Positions 51,601 through 64,000 of a stretch of 64,000 bases of DNA are shown here, one piece after another. The notes beneath the pieces were generated by a model, which saw only the letters and a program-made list of their open reading frames with translations, was not told where the DNA came from and ran no database searches. This stretch comes from Bathymodiolus brooksi. Taxonomy: Eukaryota > Mollusca > Bivalvia > Mytilida > Modiolidae. Every line of letters begins with the position of its first letter. Position 1 is the stretch's first letter. Both the position numbers and the translations under genes were made by a program. The stretch covers positions 31,915,804 to 31,979,803 of the forward strand of contig OY804579.1 in the NCBI GenBank assembly GCA_963680875.1, read 5' to 3'.

Positions 51601-54238
51601 TCCGTCTTCTCATAAGACATAAGACATATATACATAAGAAACCCGCTATGTTACTCATATAGTCACCAAGGGTAAGGAGTTCCGTCTTCTCGTAAGACAT
51701 AAGATATACATACATAAGACACCTGCTATGTTGCTCATATAGTCACCAAGGGTAAGGAGTTCAGTCTTCTCATAAGACATAAGACATATATACATAAGAC
51801 ACCCGCTATGCTACTCATATAGTCACCAAGGATAAGGAGTTCCGTCTTCTCATAAGACATAAGACATACATATATAAGACACCCGCTATGTTACTCATAT
51901 AGTCACCAAGGGTAAGGTGTTCCGTCTTCTCATAAGACATAAGACATACATACATAAGACACCCGGTATTTTACTCATATAGTCACCAAGGGTAAGGAGT
52001 TCCGTCTTCTCATAAGACATAAGACATACATACATAAGAAACCCGCTATGTTACTCATATAGTCACCAAGGGTAAGGAGTTCTGCCTTCTCATAAGATAT
52101 AACACATATAATCATAAGAAATTCGCTATGTTACTCAAATATTCACCAAGGGTAAGGAGTTCCGTCTTCTCATAAGACATAAGACATATTTGCATAAGAC
52201 ACCCGCTATGTTGCTCATATACTCACCAAGGGTAAGGAGTTCCGTCTTCTCATAAGACATAAGACATACATACATAAGACACCCGCTATGTTATTCATAT
52301 AGTCACCAAGGGTAAGGAGTTCCGTCTTCTCATAAGACATAAGACATATATACATAAGACACCCGCTATGTTACTCATATAGTCACCAAGGGTAAGGAGT
52401 TCCGTCTTCTCATAAGACATAAGACATACATACATAAGACACCTGCTATGTTGCTCATATAGTCACCAAGGGTAAGGAGTTCAGTCTTCTCATAAGACAT
52501 AGGACATATATACATAAGACACCCGCTATGTTACTCATATAGTCACCAAGGATAAGGAGTTCCGTCTTCTCATAAGACATAAGACATACATATATAAGAC
52601 ACCCGCTATGTTACTCATATAGTCACCAAGGGTAAGGAGTTCCGTCTTCTCATAAGACATAAGACATACATGCATAAGACACCCGCTATGTTACTCATAT
52701 AGTCACCAAGGGTAAGGAGTTCCGTCTTCTCATAAGACATAAGACATACATACATAAGAAACCCGCTATGTTACTCATATTGTCACCAAGGGTAAGGAGT
52801 TTTGCCTTCTCATAAGATATAACACATATAATCATAAGACATTCGCTATGTTACTCAAATATTCACCAAGGGTAAGGAGTTCCGTCTTCTCATAAGACAT
52901 AAGACATATTTGCATAAGACACCCGCTATGTTGCTCATATACTCACCAAGGGTAAGGAGTTCCGTCTTCTCATAAGACATAAGACATACATACATAAGAC
53001 ACCCGCTATGTTATTCATATAGTCACCAAGGGTAAGGAGTTCCGTCTTCTCATAAGACATAAGACATATATACATAAGACACCCGCTATGTTACTCATAT
53101 AGTCACCAAGGGTAAGGAGTTCCGTCTTCTCATAAGACATAAGACATACATACATAAGACACCTGCTATGTTGCTCATATAGTCACCAAGGGTAAGGTGT
53201 TCCGTCTTCTCATAAGACATAAGACATACATACATAAGACACCCGGTATTTTACTCATATAGTCACCAAGGGTAAGGAGTTCCGTCTTCTCATAAGACAT
53301 AAGACATACATACATAAGAAACCCGCTATGTTACTCATATAGTCACCAAGGGTAAGGAGTTCTGCCTTCTCATAAGATATAACACATATAATCATAAGAA
53401 ATTCGCTATGTTACTCAAATATTCACCAAGGGTAAGGAGTTCCGTCTTCTCATAAGACATAAGACATATTTGCATAAGACACCCGCTATGTTGCTCATAT
53501 ACTCACCAAGGGTAAGGAGTTCCGTCTTCTCATAAGACATAAGACATACATACATAAGACACCCGCTATGTTATTCATATAGTCACCAAGGGTAAGGAGT
53601 TCCGTCTTCTCATAAGACATAAGACATATATACATAAGACACCCGCTATGTTACTCATATAGTCACCAAGGGTAAGGAGTTCCGTCTTCTCATAAGACAT
53701 AAGACATACATACATAAGACACCTGCTATGTTGCTCATATAGTCACCAAGGGTAAGGAGTTCAGTCTTCTCATAAGACATAGGACATATATACATAAGAC
53801 ACCCGCTATGTTACTCATATAGTCACCAAGGATAAGGAGTTCCGTCTTCTCATAAGACATAAGACATACATATATAAGACACCCGCTATGTTACTCATAT
53901 AGTCACCAAGGGTAAGGAGTTCCGTCTTCTCATAAGACATAAGACATACATGCATAAGACACCCGCTATGTTACTCATATAGTCACCAAGGGTAAGGAGT
54001 TCCGTCTTCTCATAAGACATAAGACATACATACATAAGAAACCCGCTATGTTACTCATATTGTCACCAAGGGTAAGGAGTTTTGCCTTCTCATAAGATAT
54101 AACACATATAATCATAAGACATTCGCTATGTTACTCAAATATTCACCAAGGGTAAGGAGTTCCGTCTTCTCATAAGACATAAGACATATTTGCATAAGAC
54201 ACCCGCTATGTTGCTCATATACTCACCAAGGGTAAGGA
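41641..54238 (+). repeat. Indel-free stretch of array 3 (about 157 monomers)
   Basis: Monomer phase (start of ACCCGCTATG) stays fixed modulo 80 from 41641 to at least 54121, so no net insertion or deletion occurs in about 12.6 kb even though substitutions are common. A marker monomer with AACACATATA recurs at 44021, 45701, 46741, 48341, 50421, 52101, 52821, 53381 and 54101. All spacings are multiples of 80 (21, 13, 20, 26, 21, 9, 7 and 9 monomers). Confidence 0.88.
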
Positions 54239-57200
54239 ATTCGTCTTCTCATAAGACATAAGACATACATACACAAGACACCCGTTATGTTACTCATATA
54301 GTCAACAAGGGTAAGGAGTTCCGCCTTCTCATAATACATAAGACATATATACATAAGACACCCGCTATGTTACTCATATAGTCACCAAGGGTAAGGAGTT
54401 CCGTCTTCTCATAAGATATAAGACATATTTGCATAAGACACCCGCTATGTTGCTCATATAGTCACCAAGGGAAAGGAGTTCCGTCTTCTCATAAGACATA
54501 AGACATACATACATAAGACACCCGCTATGTTGCTCATATAGTCACCAAGGGTAAGGAGTTCAGTCTTCTCATAAGACATAAGACATATATACATAAGACA
54601 CCAGCTATGTTACTCATATAGTCACCAAGGGTAAGGAGTTCCGTCTTCTCATAAGACATAAGACATACATACATAAGACACCCGCTATGTTACTCATATA
54701 TTCACCAATGGTAAGGAGTTCCGCCTTCTCATAAGACATAAGACATGTATACATAAGACACCCGCTATGTTACTCATATAGTCACCAAGGGTAAGGAGTT
54801 CCGCCTTCTCATAAGACATAAGACATATATACATAAGACACCCACTATATTCCTTATATAGTCACCAAGGGTAAGCATCTCCGTCATAAGATACCCGCTA
54901 TGTTACTCATATAGTCACCAAGTGTAAGGAGTTCCGTCTTCTCATAAGACATAAGACATATATACATAAGACATATATACATAAGACACCCGCTATGTTA
55001 CTCATATAGTCACCAAGGGTAAGGAGTTCCGCCTTCTCATAAGACATAAGACATACATACATAAGACACCCGCTATGTTGCCCATATAGTCACCAAGGGT
55101 AAGGAGTTAAGTCTTCTCATAAGACATAAGACATATATACATAAGACATCCGCTATGTTACTCATATAGTCACCAAGGGTAAGGAGTTCCGTCTTCTCAT
55201 AAGACATATGACATACATACATAAGACACCAGCTATGTTGCTCATATAGTCACCAAGGGTAAGGAGTTCCGTCTTCTCATAAGACATAAGACATATTTGC
55301 ATAAGACACCCGCTACGTTACTCATATAGTCACCAAGGGTAAGGAGTTCCGTCTTCTCATAAGACATTAGACATACATACATAAGACACCCGCTATGTTA
55401 CGCATATAGTCACCAAGGGTAAGGAGATCCGCCTTCTCATAATACATAAGACATATATACATAAGACACCCGCTATGTTACTCATATAGTCACCAAGGGT
55501 AAGGAGTTCCGTCTTCTCATAAGACATAAGACATATATACATAAGACACCCGCCATATTACTCATATAGTCACCAAGGGTAAGGAGTTCCGTCTTCTCAT
55601 AAGACATAAGACATATTTGCATAAGGCACCCGCTACGTTACTCATATTGTCACCAAGGGTAAGGAGTTCCGTTTTCTCATAAGACATAAGACATATTTGC
55701 ATAAGACACCCGCTACGTTACTCATATAGTCACCAAGGGTAAGGAGTTCCGTCTTCTCATAAGACATTAGACATACATACATAAGACACCCGCTATGTTA
55801 CTCATATAGTAACCAAGGGTAAGGAGATCCGCCTTCTCATAATACATAAGACATATATACATAAGACACCCGCTATGTTACTCCTATAGTCACCAAGGGT
55901 GAGGAGTTCCGTCTTCTCATAAGACATAAGACATATATACATAAGACACCCGCTATGTTACTCATATAGTCACCAAGGGTAAGGAGTTCCGTCTTCTCAT
56001 AAGACATAAGACATACATACATACATAAGACACCCGCTATGTTGCCCATATAGTCACCACGGGTAAGGAGTTCCGTCTTCTCATAAGACATAAGACATAT
56101 ATACATAAGACACCCGCTATATTACTCATATAGTCACCAAGGGTAAGGAGTTCCGTCTTCTCATAAGACATAAGACATACATACATAAGACACCCGCTAT
56201 GTTACTCATATAGTCACCAAGGGTAAGGAGTTCCGCTTTCTCATAAGACATAAGACATATATACATAAGACACCCGCTATGTTACTCATATAGTCACCAA
56301 GGGTAAGGAGTTCCGTCTTCTCATAAGACATAAGACATATATGCATAAGACACCCGCTATGTTGCTCATATAGTCACCAGGGGTAAGGAGTTCTGCCTTC
56401 TCATAAGACATAAGATATATATGCATAAGACACCCGCTATGTTACTCATATAGTCACCAAGGGTAAGGAGTTCCGTCTTCTCATAAGACATAAGACATAC
56501 ATACATAAGACACCCGCTATGTTACTCATATAGTCACCAAGGATAAGGAGTTCCGTCTTCTCATAAGACATAAGACATACATACATAAGACACCTGCTAT
56601 GTTGCTCATATAGTCACCAAGGGTAAGGAGTTCCGTCTTCTCATAAGACATAAGACATATATACATAAGACACCCGCTATGTTACTCATATAGTCACCAA
56701 GGATAAGGAGTTCCGTCTTCTCATAAGACATTAGACATACATATATAAGACACCCGCTATGTTACTCATATAGTCACCAAGTGTAAGGAAGACATAAGAC
56801 ATACATACATAAGACACCTCTATGTTACTCATATAGTCACCAAGGGTAAGGAGTTCAGTCTTCTCATAAGACATAAGACATATATGCATAAGACACCCGC
56901 TATGTTGCTCATATAGTCACCAGGGGTATGGAGTTCTGCCTTCTCATAAGACATAAGATATATATACATAAGACACCCGCTATGTTACTCATATAGTCAC
57001 CAATGGTAAGGAGTTCCGTCTTCTCATAAGACATAAGACATACATACATAAGACACCAGCTATGTTACTCATATAGTCACCAAGGATAAGGAGTTCCGTC
57101 TTCTCATAAGACATAAGACATACATGCATAAGACACCTGCTATGTTGCTCATATAGTCACCAAGGGTAAGGAGTTCAGTCTTCTCATAAGACATAAGACA

Positions 57201-60200
57201 TATATAGATAAGACACCCGCTATGTTACTCATATAGTCACCAAGGATAAGGATTTCCGTCTTCTCATTAGACATTAGACATACATATATAAGACACCCGC
57301 TATGTTACTCATATAGTCACCAAGGGTAAGGAGTTCCGTCTTCTCATAAGACATAAGACATACATACATAAGACACCTCTATGTTACTCATATAGTCACC
57401 AAGGGTAAGGAGTTCCGTCTTCTCATAAGACATAAGACATACATACATAAGACACCCGCTATGTTACTCATATAGTCACCAAGGGTAAGGAGTTCTGCCT
57501 TCTCATAAGATATAAGACATATATGCATAAGAAACCCGCTATGTTACTCATATAGTCACCAAAGGTAAGGAATTCCGTCTTCTCATAAGACATAAGACAT
57601 ATTTGCATAAGACACCCGCTATGTTGCTCATATAGTCACCAAGGGTAAGGAGTTCCGTCTTCTCATAAGACATATAACATACATACATAAGACACCTCTA
57701 TGTTACTCATATAGTCACCAAGGGTAAGGAGTTCGCCTTCTCATAATACATTAGACATATATACATAAAACACCCGCTATGTTACTCATATAGTCACCAA
57801 GGGTAAGGAGTTCCGTCTTCTCATAAGACATAAGACATATATACATAAGACACCCGCTATGTTACTCATATAGTCACCAAGGGTAAGGAGTTCCGTCTTC
57901 TCATAAGACATAAGACATATATACATAAGACACCCGCTATGTTACTCATATAGTCACCAAGGGTAAGGAGTTCCATCTTCTCATAAGACATAAGACATAC
58001 ATACATAAGACACCCGCTATGTTGCTCATATATTCACCAAGAGTAAGGAGTTCAGTCTTCTCATAAGACATAAGACATATATACATAAGACACCCGCTAT
58101 GTTACTCATATAGTCACCAAGGGTAAGGAGTTCGGTCTTCTCATAAGACATAAGACATACATACATAAGACACCCGCTATGTTACTCATATAGTAACCAA
58201 GGGTAAGGAGTTCCGCCTTCTCATAAGACATAAGACATATATACATAAGACACCCGCTATGTTGCTCATATAGTCACCACCAAGGATAAGGAGTTCTGTC
58301 TTCTCATAAGACATAAGACATACATACATAAGACACCCGCTATGTTACTCATATAGTCACCAAGGGTAATGAATTCCGTCTTCTCATAAGACATAAGACA
58401 TATATGCATAAGACACCCGCTATGTTGCTCATATAGTCACCAGGGGTAAGGAGTTCTGCCTTCTCATAAGACATAAGATATATATACATAAGACACCCGC
58501 TATGTTACTCATATAGTCACCAAGGGTAAGGAGTTCCGTCTTCTCATAAGACATAAGACATACATACATAAGACACCCGCTATGTTACTCATATAGTCAC
58601 CAAGGATAAGGAGTTCCGTCTTCTCATAAGACATAAGACATACATACATAAGACACCCGCTATGTTACTCATATAGTCACCAAGGATAAGGAGTTCTGCC
58701 TTCTCATAAGATATAAGACATATATTCATAAGACACCTGCTATGTTACTCATATAGTCACCAAGGGTAAGGAGTTCCGTCTTCTCATAAGACATAAGACA
58801 TATTTGCATAAGACACCCGCTATGTTACTCATATAGTCACCAAGGGTAAGGAGTTCCGTCTTCTCATAAGACATAAGACATACATACATAAGACACCGCT
58901 ATGTTATTCATATAGTCAGCAAGGGTAAGGAGATCCGCCTTCTCATAATACATAGCACATATATACATAATACACCCGCTATGTTACTCCTATAGTCACC
59001 AAGGGTAAGGAGTTCCGGCTTCTCATAAGACATAAGACATATATATATAAGACACCCGCTATGTTACTCATGTAGTCACCAAGGGTAAGGAGTTCCGTCT
59101 TCTCATAAGACATAAGACATATTTGCATAAGACACCCGCTATGTTGCTCATATAGTCACCAAGGGTAAGGAGTTCCGTCTTCTCATAAGACATATAACAT
59201 ACATACATAAGACACCCGCTATGTTACTCATGTAGTCACCAAGGGTAAGGAGTTCCGTCTTCTCATAAGACATAAGACATATATACATAAGACACCCGCT
59301 ATGTTACTCATATAGTCACCAAGGGTAAGGAGTTCCATCTTCTCATAAGACATAAGACATACATACATAAGACACCCGCTATGTTGCTCATATATTCACC
59401 AAGAGTAAGGAGTTCAGTCTTCTCATAAGACATAAGACATATATACATAAGACACCCGCTATATTACTCATATAGTCACCAAGGGTAAGGAGTTCGGTCT
59501 TCTCATAAGACATAAGACATACATACATAAGACACCCGCTATGTTACTCAAATAGTCACCAAGGGTAAGGAGTTCCGCCTTCTCATAAGACATAAGACAT
59601 ATATACATAAGACACCCGCTATGTTGCTCATATAGTCACCACCAAGGATAAGGAGTTCTGTCTTCTCATAAGACATAAGACATACATACATAAGACACCC
59701 GCTATGTTACTCATATAGTCACCAAGGGTAATGAATTCCGTCTTCTCATAAGACATAAGACATATATGCATAAGACACCCGCTATGTTGCTCATATAGTC
59801 ACCAGGGGTAAGGAGTTCTGCCTTCTCATAAGACATAAGATATATATACATAAGACACCCGCTATGTTACTCATATAGTCACCAAGGGTAAGGAGTTCCG
59901 TCTTCTCATAAGACATAAGACATACATACATAAGACACCCGCTATGTTACTCATATAGTCACCAAGGATAAGGAGTTCCGTCTTCTCATAAGACATAAGA
60001 CATACATACATAAGACACCCGCTATGTTACTCATATAGTCACCAAGGATAAGGAGTTCTGCCTTCTCATAAGATATAAGACATATATTCATAAGACACCT
60101 GCTATGTTACTCATATAGTCACCAAGGGTAAGGAGTTCCGTCTTCTCATAAGACATAAGACATATTTGCATAAGACACCCGCTATGTTACTCATATAGTC

Positions 60201-60360
60201 ACCAAGGGTAAGGAGTTCCGTCTTCTCATAAGACATTAGACATACATACATAAGACACCCGCTATGTTATTCATATAGTCAGCAATGGTAAGGAGATCCG
60301 CCTTCTCATAAGACATAAGACATATATATATAAGACACCCGCTATGTTACTCATGTAGTC

Positions 60361-63236
60361 ACCAAGGGTAAGGAGTTCCGTCTTCTCATAAGACATAAGA
60401 CATACATACATAAGACACCCGCTATGTTGCTCATATAGTCACCAAGGGTAAGGAGTTCGGTCTTCTCATAAGACATAAGACATATATACATAAGACACCC
60501 GCTATGTTACTCATATAGTCACCAAGGGTAAGGAGTTCCGTCTTCTCATAAGACATAAGACATACATACATAAGACACCCGCTATGTTACTCATATAGTC
60601 ACCAAGGGTAAGGAGTTCCGCTTTCTCATAAGACATAAGACATATATGCATAAGACACCCGCTATGTTGCTCATATAGTCACCAGGGGTAAGGAGTTCTG
60701 CCTTCTCATTAGACATTAGATATATATACATAAGACACCCGCTATGTTACTCATATAGTCACCAAGGGTAAGGAGTTCCGTCTTCTCATAAGACATAAGA
60801 CATACATACATAAGACACCCGCTATGTTACTCATATAGTCACCAAGGATAAGGAGTTCCGTCTTCTCATAAGACATAAGACATACATACATAAGACACCT
60901 GCTATGTTGCTCATATAGTCACCAAAGGTAAGGAGTTCAGTCTTCTCATAAGACATAAGACATATATACATAAGACACCCGCTATGTTACTCATATAGTC
61001 ACCAAGGATAAGGAGTTCCGTCTTCTCATAAGACATTAGACATACATATATAAGACACCCGCTATGTTACTCATATTGTCACCAAGGGTAAGGAGTTCCG
61101 TCTTCTCATAAGACATAAGACATACATACATAAGACACCTCTATGTTACTCATATAGTCACCAAGGGTAAGGAGTTCAGTCTTCTCATAAGACATAAGAC
61201 ATATATGCATAAGACACCCGCTATGTTGCTCATATAGTCACCAGGGGTAAGGAGTTCTGCCTTCTCATAAGACATAAGATATATATACATAAGACACCCG
61301 CTATGTTACTGATATAGTCACCAAGGGTAAGGAGTTCCGTCTTCTCATAAGACATAAGACATACATACATAAGACACCCGCTATGTTACTCATATAGTCA
61401 CCAAAGATAAGGAGTTCCGTCTTCTCATAAGACATAAGACATACATACATAAGACACCTGCTATATTGCTCATATAGTCACCAAGGGTAAGGAGTTCAGT
61501 CTTCTCATAAGACATAAGACATATATACATAAGACACCCGCTATGTTACTCATATAGTCACCAAGGATAAGGAGTTCCGTCTTCTCATAAGACATTAGAC
61601 ATATATATATAAGACACCCGCTATGTTACTCATATAGTCACCAAGGGTAAGGAGTTCCGTCTTCTCATAAGACATAAGACATACATACATAAGACACCTC
61701 TATGTTACTCATATAGTCACCAAGGGTAAGGAGTTCCGTCTTCTCATAAGACATAAGACATACATACATAAGACACCCGCTATGTTACTCATATATTCAC
61801 CAAGGGTAAGGAGTTCCGTCTTCTCATAAGACATAAGACATACATACATAAGACACCCGCTATGTTGCTCATATAGTCACCAAGGGTAAGGAGTTCGGTC
61901 TTCTCATAAGACATAAGACATATATACATAAGACACCCGCTATGTTACTCATATAGTCACCAAGGGTAAGGAGTTCCGTCTTCTCATAAGACATAAGACA
62001 TACATACATAAGACACCCGCTATGTTACTCATATAGTCACCAAGGGTAAGGAGTTCCGCTTTCTCATAAGACATAAGACATATATGCATAAGACACCCGC
62101 TATGTTGCTCATATAGTCACCAGGGGTAAGGAGTTCTGCCTTCTCATTAGATATTAGATATATATACATAAGACACCCGCTATGTTACTCATATAGTCAC
62201 CAAGGGTAAGGAGTTCCGTCTTCTCATAAGACATAAGACATACATACATAAGACACCCGCTATGTTACTCATATAGTCACCAAGGATAAGGAGTTCCGTC
62301 TTCTCATAAGACATAAGACATACATACATAAGACACCTGCTATGTTGCTCATATAGTCACCAAGGGTAAGGAGTTCAGTCTTCTCATAAGACATAAGACA
62401 TATATACATAAGACACCCGCTATGTTACTCATATAGTCACCAAGGATAAGGAGTTCCGTCTTCTCATAAGACATTAGACATACATATATAAGACACCCGC
62501 TATGTTACTCATATAGTCACCAAGGGTAAGGAGTTCCGTCTTCTCATAAGACATAAGACATACATACATAAGACACCTCTATGTTACTCATATAGTCACC
62601 AAGGGTAAGGAGTTCAGTCTTCTCATAAGACATAAGACATATATGCATAAGACACCCGCTATGTTGCTCATATAGTCACCAGGGGTAAGGAGTTCTGCCT
62701 TCTCATAAGACATAAGATATATATACATAAGACACCCGCTATGTTACTGATATAGTCACCAAGGGTAAGGAGTTCCGTCTTCTCATAAGACATAAGACAT
62801 ACATACATAAGACACCCGCTATGTTACTCATATAGTCACCAAAGATAAGGAGTTCCGTCTTCTCATAAGACATAAGACATACATACATAAGACACCTGCT
62901 ATATTGCTCATATAGTCACCAAGGGTAAGGAGTTCAGTCTTCTCATAAGACATAAGACATATATACATAAGACACCCGCTATGTTACTCATATAGTCACC
63001 AAGGATAAGGAGTTCCGTCTTCTCATAAGACATTAGACATATATATATAAGACACCCGCTATGTTACTCATATAGTCACCAAGGGTAAGGAGTTCCGTCT
63101 TCTCATAAGACATAAGACATACATACATAAGACACCTCTATGTTACTCATATAGTCACCAAGGGTAAGGAGTTCCGTCTTCTCATAAGACATAAGACATA
63201 CATACATAAGACACCCGCTATGTTACTCATATAGTC
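60361..63236 (+). repeat. Tandem pair of 1438-bp higher-order repeats in array 3
   Basis: Copy 1 at 60361-61798 and copy 2 at 61799-63236. Markers CTTCTCATTAG (60702 and 62140) and TTACTGATATAG (61307 and 62745) both give 1438 bp, equal to 18 monomers minus two single-base deletions (ACACCTCTATG monomers). A related pair with offset 1362 bp lies just upstream (CACCACCAAGG at 58275 and 59637). Confidence 0.88.
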
Positions 63237-64000
63237 ACCAAGGGTAAGGAGTTCCGTCTTCTCATAAGACATAAGACATATTTGCATAAGACACCCGCTA
63301 TGTTGCTCATATAGTCACCAAGGGTAAGGAGTTCCGTCTTCTCATAAGACATTAGACATACATATATAAGACACCCGCTATGTTACTCATATAGTCACCA
63401 AGGGTAAGGAGTTCCGTCTTCTCATAAGACATAAGACATACATACATAAGACACCTCTATGTTACTCATATAGTCACCAATGGTAAGGAGTTCCGCCTTC
63501 TCATAATACATTAGACATATATAAATAAAACACCCGCTATGTTACTCATAGAGTCACCAAGGGTAAGGAGTTTTGTCTTCTCATAAGACATAAGACATAC
63601 ATACATAAGACACCTCTATGTTACTCATATAGTCACCAAGGGTAAGGACTTCCGTCTTCTCATAAGACATAAGACATACATACATAAGACACCTGCTATG
63701 TTGCTCATATAGTCACCAAGGGTAAGGAGTTCAGTCCTCTCATAAGACATAAGACATATATACATAAGACACCCGCTATGTTGCTCATATAGTCACCAAG
63801 GATAAGGAGTTCCGTCTTTTCATAAGACATTAGACATACATATATAAGATACCCGCTATGTTACTCATATAGTCACCAAGGGTAAGGAGTTCCGTCTTCT
63901 CATAAGACATAAGACATACATACATAAGACACCTCTATGTTACTCATATAGTCACCAAGGGTAAGGAGTTCAGTCTTCTCATAAGACATAAGACATATAT

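Larger units (their letters stand above)
30278..64000. repeat. 80-bp minisatellite/satellite array (array 3), intronic
   Basis: About 420 tandem monomers, nearly all exactly 80 bp, running off the right edge. Key blocks are ACACCCGCTATGTTACTC, ATATAGTCACCAAGGGTAAG, GAGTTCCGTCTTCTCATAAG and ACATAAGACATATATACATA. Each monomer has a small inverted repeat GTCTT-CTCAT-AAGAC and most carry a donor-like GGTAAGG in the sense direction of the host gene. Short forms of about 53 bp (GTAAGCAGCTCCGTCATAAG) recur. Open frames on the minus strand (for example 30505-30723, repeated at 30903, 31998 and 35122) are by-products of the repeat. Confidence 0.97.

Noticed and set aside
30159..56106. Minus-strand 66-108 codon ORFs in array 3
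   Set aside because: They are copies of the same repeat-derived frame (MSYEKTELLTLGDYMSNIAG period), antisense to the host gene, ended by ordinary monomer variants.
30278..64000. Array 3 as a centromere
   Set aside because: It directly follows a splice donor of an apparently intact exon and is bordered by ordinary intron sequence. The higher-order structure alone is not evidence for a centromere.

Overview
This window is non-coding-rich eukaryotic DNA, most likely from a bivalve mollusc and possibly a mytilid mussel. The organism call rests on three things: a tRNA-headed SINE with a mollusc-like 3' core, dispersed sequences that I recognise from memory as common in mussel genomes, and GT-AG exons in AT-rich introns. 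No database search was possible, so the species call is an inference.

Layout. Positions 1-14573 are a 39-bp (sometimes 37-bp) minisatellite. Positions 14994-23125 are an unrelated 22-bp minisatellite. Positions 30278-64000 are an unrelated 80-bp minisatellite that runs off the right edge. Together they cover about 56 kb of the 64 kb, and each shows higher-order duplication of blocks of monomers.

Between and beside the arrays I find five short plus-strand exons with compatible splice sites: 14828-14952, 23687-23839, 27489-27647, 28500-28637 and 29954-30056. Joined, they read through about 225 residues. The protein looks extracellular, with four N-glycosylation sequons. It resembles the REJ-like and pre-GPS region of polycystin-1-like (PKD1/REJ) proteins. 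The window therefore appears to be the inside of one large gene, with an array in the intron before the first visible exon, one in the 8.7-kb intron after it, and one in the last visible intron, which is at least 33.9 kb.

The 3.6-kb intron between the second and third exons carries an inverted duplication with arms of about 510 bp. Each arm holds an exon-like segment. On the minus strand it is a 59-codon, four-cysteine, phase 1-1 exon. On the plus strand it is truncated but followed by a plausible terminal exon and a poly(A) signal. This may be a small nested gene or a gene fragment. Other introns carry the SINE with target-site duplications, two copies of a dispersed element (one containing a fresh 34-bp triplication), and a reverse-oriented relative.

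The most interesting signal is at the 14952/14953 exon-intron junction. The last 15 coding bases plus the GTAAGT donor are duplicated 41 bp downstream, and the 22-bp array starts directly from that copy. Most of its roughly 370 monomers contain a perfect GTAAGT. The satellite therefore appears to have grown out of a 5' splice site, leaving hundreds of donor-like sequences in the sense strand of the same intron. The 80-bp array also carries a donor-like GGTAAGG in most monomers and appears to be seeded from the transposon-like sequence at its left edge.
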